The notes beneath the pieces were generated by a model. It was not told where the DNA came from and searched no databases. It saw only the letters and a list, made by a program, of their open reading frames with translations. 64,000 nt of DNA from Cinclus cinclus (Eukaryota; Chordata; Aves; Passeriformes; Cinclidae): assembly GCF_963662255.1 (NCBI RefSeq), contig NC_085055.1, forward strand, positions 15,548,704-15,612,703. The letters run 5' to 3'. Position 1 is the first letter of the stretch, and every line of letters begins with the position of its first letter. Made by a program: the position numbers and the translations under genes. Shown one piece after another: positions 60,259 through 64,000 of this stretch.

Positions 60259-62457
60259 GTAGGCTGGGGTTTGCAATTGTTCTCTGCATTTTTAATGGTA
60301 GTTTCTGTTACAAACAGAGAGATGTATCCTGAGCGGAAATATATCCCCCATGTTAAATTAGCAGAGAAAAACTTCAGTATTGATCCTGATCCCTTAATCT
60401 TTATTGGAATTAATAGTTAAGATTTAGCTCCTCTGTGAGGAATGCATGTCCTGGTCTGGGCACAAACGGATTTTCTCTGTTATTCTCAGGTGTAGTTTTT
60501 TCTGCTGTTTTTAAGATTTGTTAGAAAGTGATGAGATTTTTAGAAAAACCATAACTGTTAAATAGGTTTTCCATCAGTTGTTGTTGGAGCCTTTAACTGA
60601 GAGCTTTCAAGTTATTTTTTTATTTTCTCAAGTGAAGTGAGCTAAAAACATAATAAGTAAAGATTAGTATTTGAAATAGTTTAGTACAAAGGAGTAGAAA
60701 TAAAAGCTTTATCTTGATCATTTAGAAGACTGTAAAACCTAGAGAGAGTAGTAGGTCTGTGCTTTTCCATGTTAACTGCAGCTAGTCTTACATCTGTGTT
60801 CAAATGGAATCCATCTTTTACATTTCTTAAATAATTTATAAGGTAGATGAGAAGACTGTTTGGCTATACAAAATCTTTTCTCTCACAGTAGATTTCAGCT
60901 GTAAACAAATTAACACGTATCAGTGGCCTGTGACAAGTCCTTCTGGGGAAGACTAAAGTGGTACTTTTTTAGTGTACTCTGTGTTGAATCGTGCTGTGAG
61001 AACATTTTGTAATTTTATATGCTATTAGGATTACAAATAAATAAATAAATATTCTACACAGAATGGCTGTGTTTTAAGGAACATTGCTCCAGCATTTTCT
61101 CATTAAGCATATCAGTCCTTATCTCTGCTGATAACTAATGCTCACTTAATAGCTGCTAGAGGCTAAATATGCATTTCACGCTGGTGATTGCACTGCTCTT
61201 TGACTGTAGATACAGAATTCATCATTTTAGAGGCCCGGTGAGGAAATGGCCCTCAGCTTTTCATGACAGTTTAAGCGGCATTTAACTATGATGTTCACCA
61301 TAATGTTCATCTTCTCACCCGACCTGTGGGTGCAGCTGGAAGCACGGCATGCACAGCACATTGTACTGCAAATGGAAGCAGGACACCTGGTCCTGTAAGC
61401 AGCTTTTGCTGGTCACTGAGCTCCCACCATTCCAGGACATGAGGTGTTGAGTGGCACCAAGGAACAGACCCGAGGTATCCAGCTCAAGATCGACGTGGGC
61501 CATCAGAGGCCTCAATCTTGGCACTACCACCCCAGCCCTGCCCATCTGCGGTGCCCCTTCTGCCCCTTCTGCCTGCAGAAGCTGGCAGACAGACAAGAGC
61601 TCTCAGGGCTGGGCTGGGCAGGGCTGGAGCTCGTGCCAGCAGGTACCTATGGGCTGCTGCCTCTGTTGGTCCTCACCCACAGGATGCTCAGCTAGAGTGC
61701 TCTGCCTTTTTGCTGCTAACACCACAAATGTCAGCAAAATGATTTTGGCAGGTCTGTAGTGAGTATGTGTATGTGTGCATGCATATTACATATATATATA
61801 CACAAAAGTTTTATCTGAACAGTAGACCCCAAGAAAATAATGCTTGTAGCAGTGGCATTGGAGTCTCTCTTCTGGACCCTAGGTGGGAATATGCTGTGTT
61901 ATGTTTTGTATGCCAGATGCAGCTTGCACTGTCTTCTCCAAGGTAAACTTGCTGGATTCATGAGGCCTACACTGGGCATGAAAAAGTGAGGATAGTGGCA
62001 TGAAGTAGAGCCATCCAGTTATTTATTTTTAACTCTATATTTGAATATTTTTTAAATATATTCCTCATTTCCAGCATCTGATAATGAGAGGTATCAGAAT
62101 GCTTATGTATGTTATTAAATAAATTTTTACATAAAGTTCTTAGTCAAGACAATTATTTTTGACATGTTACTGAAGAATTTTAGATAACTGATCCATTTAT
62201 GCTTCATTATATGTTTCTTCATGGACATTTACTGCCTCTCCTAGCCCACAGCCTGTGAGAAAAGCGGAGAGGAGGCACGAGTGTAAAAAGTTTAGCCAGC
62301 ATGAACCACATGGCTTTAGTGTTATGACATCATTAACCCAGAAGGACAGGTTTGGAGTCTGCACACTCATCCAAGTGAAGTCAAGTTATCACATGTACTG
62401 ATTCCATGCTGCCAGTATTAGTCATGTCAATGGCAATTACTGATTTTTCCTTTTCAG
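60259..62457 (+). other. DNER: DNER intron 9, noncoding
   Basis: A 2.2-kb phase-1 intron from gtaggc to ttttcag. It holds a short AAAT repeat (61035-61050), a GC-rich but CpG-poor patch (about 61.31-61.72 kb) and a small TA run near 61.79 kb. The overlapping frames in the GC-rich patch are composition effects; no domain was recognised. Confidence 0.85.
61035..61050. repeat. (AAAT)n microsatellite
   Basis: Four units of AAAT in intron 9. Confidence 0.85.
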
Positions 62458-62571
62458 GAAGGCATTGTGAATTATACAAAGATCCTTGTATTAACATCAA
62501 CTGCCAGAACGGTGGCACTTGTGACAGCGAAGGTCTAAATGCTACATGTATTTGTGCACCTGGATATGCAG
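62458..62571 (+). CDS. DNER: DNER exon 10: EGF-like repeat
   Basis: A 114-nt phase 1-1 exon (38 codons). Its first two bases complete a glycine, then it reads RHCELYKDPCININCQNGGT, CDSEGLNATCICAPGYA and the first base of the next glycine. Human has HCELYKDPC, NGATCDSDGLN and TCICAPGFTG. CQNGGTC fits the O-fucose consensus; NAT is an N-glycosylation sequon. CININC lacks the O-glucose serine. The acceptor is ttttcag|GA. The donor is GCAG|gcaagt: GC instead of GT in an otherwise perfect donor context. A GT four bases further on (62576) would leave the wrong phase, so the GC donor is the supported one. Confidence 0.96.
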
Positions 62572-63614
62572 GCAAGTGATTTGTGTGTTACACAGAACAT
62601 CTAGTTGTCATTGTTCACTGTGTCTAGAGGACGACAAGTACCAAGGCTGTGTCTCTTCAAGAAAGGAATTAATTTGGGCTTTGCTGTATTGCAAGCGGTC
62701 TAGTGAGAATGAAAAATTTTTGATATTAGTTACATCTGCTTTGAATTTTGCAGCAAAAAAAAAAGCCTGTTACTAAAGTGACTTCACAAAGCTAATAGCT
62801 ATTTAGCACGGCTTATGACCTTACTATTTCAGAGTAGATTGCATTTTAAAAATAGTATTTTGAAGATTTCCAGGTAACCCAACATACTAATTGGACACTG
62901 TTGAAACTGGAAAATGTTTTAACAGTGACCTTAGCTACTGTGTGCTCAAGAAACAGCTTATTCCATAATCTTAATATGCAATTGCTTAAAGCCCTAAAGT
63001 ACTTGTTATGAATCAATTTACACTTTCAGAGTACTGGTAAGAAACTAATTTAATCTTTTGGCTTTGTACTTAGACTGATGCGATTGATGTAATCCAAATA
63101 TCTGTTGTCAAGGTAATTTACAATTTGATGTTCTGTTAGTCATGTAAGGTAATATCCAATGTGAGAGTAATAGGTAAACTCATTCATAGCTGGTTTATAG
63201 ATCAAATTGTGCTTTTTCATCAGTTCTAATTAAAGGGCAGTTTTTGGAACTAAATTAGCTTTCCATTGTACAGTGTCAGTTTTTCAGGCACTGATTATCT
63301 ACATTATTGTATCAGAATATCTGTGATCATCTGCTATACCACATTTTCTTGGGATGGAAATTATATCTAGAGAAATGAGACAGAGTCTGTGTGATGTTAG
63401 CCAGGTCCCTTAGTTCTCAGGCTTTATTTTCACCTGGTTGAATAAGGGTAATACTTCCTTCTTGGAATCCTTTTGATGTTCTGAGAATAAAGATGTATTG
63501 CACTACAAGGTGTTTTGCAGCAAGAGAGAATTTAAATGACTGAAGATGTACCTGCTACATCAAGCACTTGCCATACATAATTTTAGTTTTGTTTTTTTTT
63601 TTTCCCTATGTAAG
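62572..63614 (+). other. DNER: DNER intron 10 (GC-AG type), noncoding
   Basis: The shortest intron here (1043 bp), phase 1. It begins gcaagt and ends in a long T-rich tract followed by ccctatgtaag. It contains a plus-strand MIR-like remnant (about 63.39-63.50 kb). No other feature was seen. Confidence 0.9.
63385..63500 (+). repeat. MIR-like (CORE-SINE) remnant
   Basis: The + strand reads gtctgtgtgatgttagccag, gtcccttagttctcaggctt, a ttttcacctggttgaataag word, then ggtaatacttcct and ttgatgttctgagaataaag. This follows the forward MIR order of ctgtgtgacctt, caagtcactt, cctcagtttcc, tgtaaaatggggataata and a gttgtgaggat tail. It is strongly diverged. It lies within the short intron 10, about 115 bases before exon 11. 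Borders are approximate. Confidence 0.5.
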
Positions 63615-63746
63615 GTGAAGAATGTGAACTTGATGTAAATGACTGTGACAGTAACCCATGTCACCATGCTGGAACTTGCATAGATCAGGCTGGTGGTTAC
63701 ACCTGCCATTGTCCTCATGGATGGGTTGGTGCAAACTGTGAAATAC
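63615..63746 (+). CDS. DNER: DNER exon 11: last EGF-like repeat before the membrane
   Basis: A 132-nt phase 1-1 exon (44 codons). It reads [38 protein letters not shown] and ANCEI, then one base (C) of the next codon, histidine in human. Human has [34 protein letters not shown]. The DVNDC start together with [10 protein letters not shown] fits the calcium-binding EGF and Asx-hydroxylation pattern. CDSNPC fits the O-glucose consensus and CHHAGTC the O-fucose consensus. The acceptor is ctatgtaag|GT (AAG, less favoured) behind a strong T tract. The donor is ATAC|gtaagt. In human the next exon encodes the juxtamembrane and transmembrane segments; here it lies outside the window. Confidence 0.98.
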
Positions 63747-64000
63747 GTAAGTTTTGTAGTTCTCTAAGCATTTCTAAAAACTTGAAGTTATATTAATGAA
63801 GTTTGTATTTATCCTTGAATACCTATCTGCACAAATACTCTGAATTGTATGTAAATGAACAAAATCATGGTAAATTCATTTTCATTTTGGCCATTGCATT
63901 TCAAAACTGGTTGTGAAAGTTAAAAACTTCTGTTTCTGGGCAACCTGCTTTGATTGATTTTGAGGAAATCACTTTGCAGAAGGAATTTCAAAGTATTTTG
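63747..64000 (+). other. DNER: DNER intron 11 (5' part), noncoding
   Basis: The first 254 bases of the next phase-1 intron, starting gtaagt. AT-rich, nothing recognised. The transmembrane and cytoplasmic exons are not in this window. Confidence 0.9.

Noticed and set aside
62576..62581. gtgatt as the exon 10 donor in place of the GC site
   Set aside because: Would add four bases and leave phase 2, which does not fit exon 11 (phase 1).

Overview
The window is AT-rich, intron-dominated vertebrate DNA. CR1 retrotransposon fragments and an avian-type retroviral LTR point to a bird; the order within birds cannot be fixed from the sequence. There is no sign of prokaryotic or plasmid DNA: no operons, CRISPR arrays or dense ORFs. 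One protein-coding gene can be supported, DNER (Delta and Notch-like EGF-related receptor), on the + strand. Ten internal exons are present, matching exons 2-11 of the 13-exon human gene as I remember it. The first exon (signal peptide and first EGF repeat) lies upstream of base 1, and the transmembrane and cytoplasmic exons lie beyond base 64000.

Layout: 1-6870 is the end of intron 1. Exon 2 (6871-7157) encodes an EGF repeat and a linker. Exons 3, 4 and 5 (17929-18023, 20443-20609, 34334-34479) encode the cysteine-poor, N-glycosylated middle of the ectodomain. Exons 6 to 11 (41207-41360, 44017-44130, 52576-52800, 60136-60258, 62458-62571, 63615-63746) encode the tandem EGF array that runs up to the membrane. 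The splice phases join into one uninterrupted frame of 1557 nt (519 codons). Introns 6-10 are all phase 1, the usual pattern for shuffled EGF exons.

The introns hold three MIR-like SINE remnants (about 1.76, 10.04 and 63.4 kb), a retroviral LTR remnant in antisense (11.58-12.13 kb), old minus-strand CR1 pieces (13.97 and 25.21 kb), a decayed plus-strand CR1 reverse-transcriptase fragment (35.76-36.66 kb), a few simple repeats, and an isolated CpG-rich block (45.35-45.69 kb).

The most notable observations are: a GC-AG intron between exons 10 and 11; an unannotated, phase-compatible, six-cysteine exon-like segment in intron 4; the CpG-rich block in intron 7; and a weak donor after exon 8. I found no undescribed multi-gene system. 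Exon assignments rest on strong recall of the human DNER protein plus splice phase. Intronic repeat calls rest on recalled consensus sequences and have approximate borders.
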